A stretch of DNA of 64,000 bases from Coriaria nepalensis (lineage: Eukaryota; Streptophyta; Magnoliopsida; Cucurbitales; Coriariaceae): positions 3,983,001-4,047,000 of the forward strand of contig CP114495.1 in assembly GCA_027186245.1 (NCBI GenBank), in the 5' to 3' direction. How positions within the stretch are numbered: position 1 is the first letter of the stretch; each line of letters starts with the position of its first letter. This document shows, piece after piece, positions 62,771-64,000 of the stretch. The position numbers were made by a program, and so were the translations under genes. Below the pieces are notes generated by a model. That model worked only from the letters and a program-made list of their open reading frames with translations. It did not search any database and was not told the DNA's origin.

Positions 62771-64000
62771 CTATCAAAAGGGAAAATAGTCGGTGAACTA
62801 AATTTAGATACACTTTAAACAAATTGTAATAAATTATTAATCATATATACAATTATTTACTGACACATAATGACCATGAAGTCTCAAGAAGCATACTCCA
62901 AGACCTCTTTACGGTTCTCAAAGTGTTTTATGAACCGAGCTCCTCTCGAGTTGAGAAGTGTACAATAATGACGGTAATCGAAGAAATCCTAATTTCAACA
63001 TCAATAGTGTCTTATTAGCAACTCGACATGATGCATTCATCCACTAATGGAGGTATATATAAACTAATTAAACTTTGTTTACTATCATGGTTTACACTTC
63101 ATAGATAGACGAATATTTATTAGTATTATACAACTATAATCTACTCCATTCATTACTTTTTTTATTGCTCAAGTAGAAGTTGGATCATTCGAACAACTAT
63201 TCTTTTCATACGCAAATTAAATTAAATATTTTCTAATTAGTTTTTCATTAGCTTTATAACAAGCATGATAGAAGTCACTTATCCTTAATCGACCGGTTTA
63301 TGTTTTGTTTAAATCTTAATATATATTCCTACCTCTTTCTGTTGGATTGCAGTCTGTTTGTCTTAATTTATTTTACTCAATAAACTTTTTGATTAGAAAG
63401 ATATAATTTATTTATAATTATTTTTTTAATTTTAAATAATTGATTTTTTAAATTATTTAGACGGCTCAAAAGGAAATCGGGTTGGATTTCTAACTGTTTA
63501 TTTTCTAGAAAAACTGCAAAAAATATAACGCTGATTGCGGCATTTTTAATTTACCTTATTCTTTACCAGATTTTGTATCCAATAAAAAAACATTTTTTTT
63601 TCAAGAAAAAAAAAATGTATCTAGATCATAAATTAACCATAGCTTAAGTTAGGGTTTATTAACCATAGTAAAATTTCGATAAATTAGGCATACAAAAATA
63701 TATTAATTTATTAAATATTAAATAATTAATATTATTTTTAAATTAAGATAAGTCAAAATTATTAATTTATCAAATATTAAATTTTCAACATTTTATTATA
63801 AATTTTAGGTGACTCAAATCTGGTCTTATATTATCGAAATACTATCTTGAAAAAAGGTTATTGCCACTATATATACTCAGGTTTTTAAAATGATATTAAG
63901 TAAAACTAAATTCAGTGAATTATATGTGAAATTAAATTCAAATGAGATCCAAAGTGGCAAGGGGATTCCACATTGTTCTGAATGTTCTTGATCTTAGTAT
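62771..64000. other. AT-rich sequence to the end of the window, no gene seen
   Basis: No coding pattern, RNA gene or repeat was recognised. Confidence 0.4.

Overview
This is nuclear DNA from a flowering plant, most likely a eudicot. It is AT-rich, has spliced genes with GT-AG introns, and carries long stretches of decayed plant transposable elements. I cannot name the species. Five genes look intact, all placed by protein-level recognition and by exon models whose phases close: a conserved acidic nuclear protein (10.6-12.1 kb, minus), a cell-wall/vacuolar invertase inhibitor (20.9-21.5 kb, plus), galactokinase (21.8-25.1 kb, minus, 13 exons, 499 aa), the flowering-time RNA-binding protein FCA (28.8-38.5 kb, plus, 18 coding exons, 753 aa from a CUG start) and a group IIc WRKY factor close to Arabidopsis WRKY48 (45.1-47.1 kb, minus, 3 exons, 415 aa).

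Layout. 0-1.5 kb: a DUF1985-like fragment and two adjacent minisatellites that share an ~84-bp period. 3-7.4 kb: a broken Ty1/copia element, split by a solo Ty3/gypsy-type LTR with a clean 5-bp target duplication. 8-9.1 kb: a MULE (MuDR) transposase relic. 13-14.3 kb: a LINE reverse-transcriptase relic. 15-19.8 kb: two hAT relics. 20.9-38.5 kb: the gene-rich core (invertase inhibitor, galactokinase, FCA). Between galactokinase and FCA lie a well-delimited 1.08-kb non-autonomous hAT element and a mosaic of short plastid DNA pieces (ndhB, ycf2, atpA). 38.8-39.3 kb: the frameshifted 3' end of a Peroxidase 40-like gene, convergent with FCA; in Arabidopsis these two genes are also neighbours. 39.3-40.4 kb: two MITEs. 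40.6-43.1 kb: a 5'-truncated gypsy element with a chromodomain-like C-terminus. 49.4-55.3 kb: a CACTA (En/Spm) relic whose subterminal repeats are interrupted by a copia-type LTR element. 58-58.9 kb: a copia 5' end. 59.7-62.8 kb: an inverted and tandemly duplicated set of exon remnants from a gene I do not recognise.

The intact genes do not form an operon-like unit. Galactokinase (galactose salvage in the cytosol) and the invertase inhibitor (control of sucrose cleavage) are convergent and about 0.3 kb apart, but nothing in the sequence shows co-regulation. FCA is the best-supported gene. Its large third intron and its open, AUG-less N-terminal extension with a CUG in strong context match the two unusual regulatory features known for Arabidopsis FCA. 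I found no intact transposon: every transposase or polyprotein has stops, frameshifts or lost catalytic residues.
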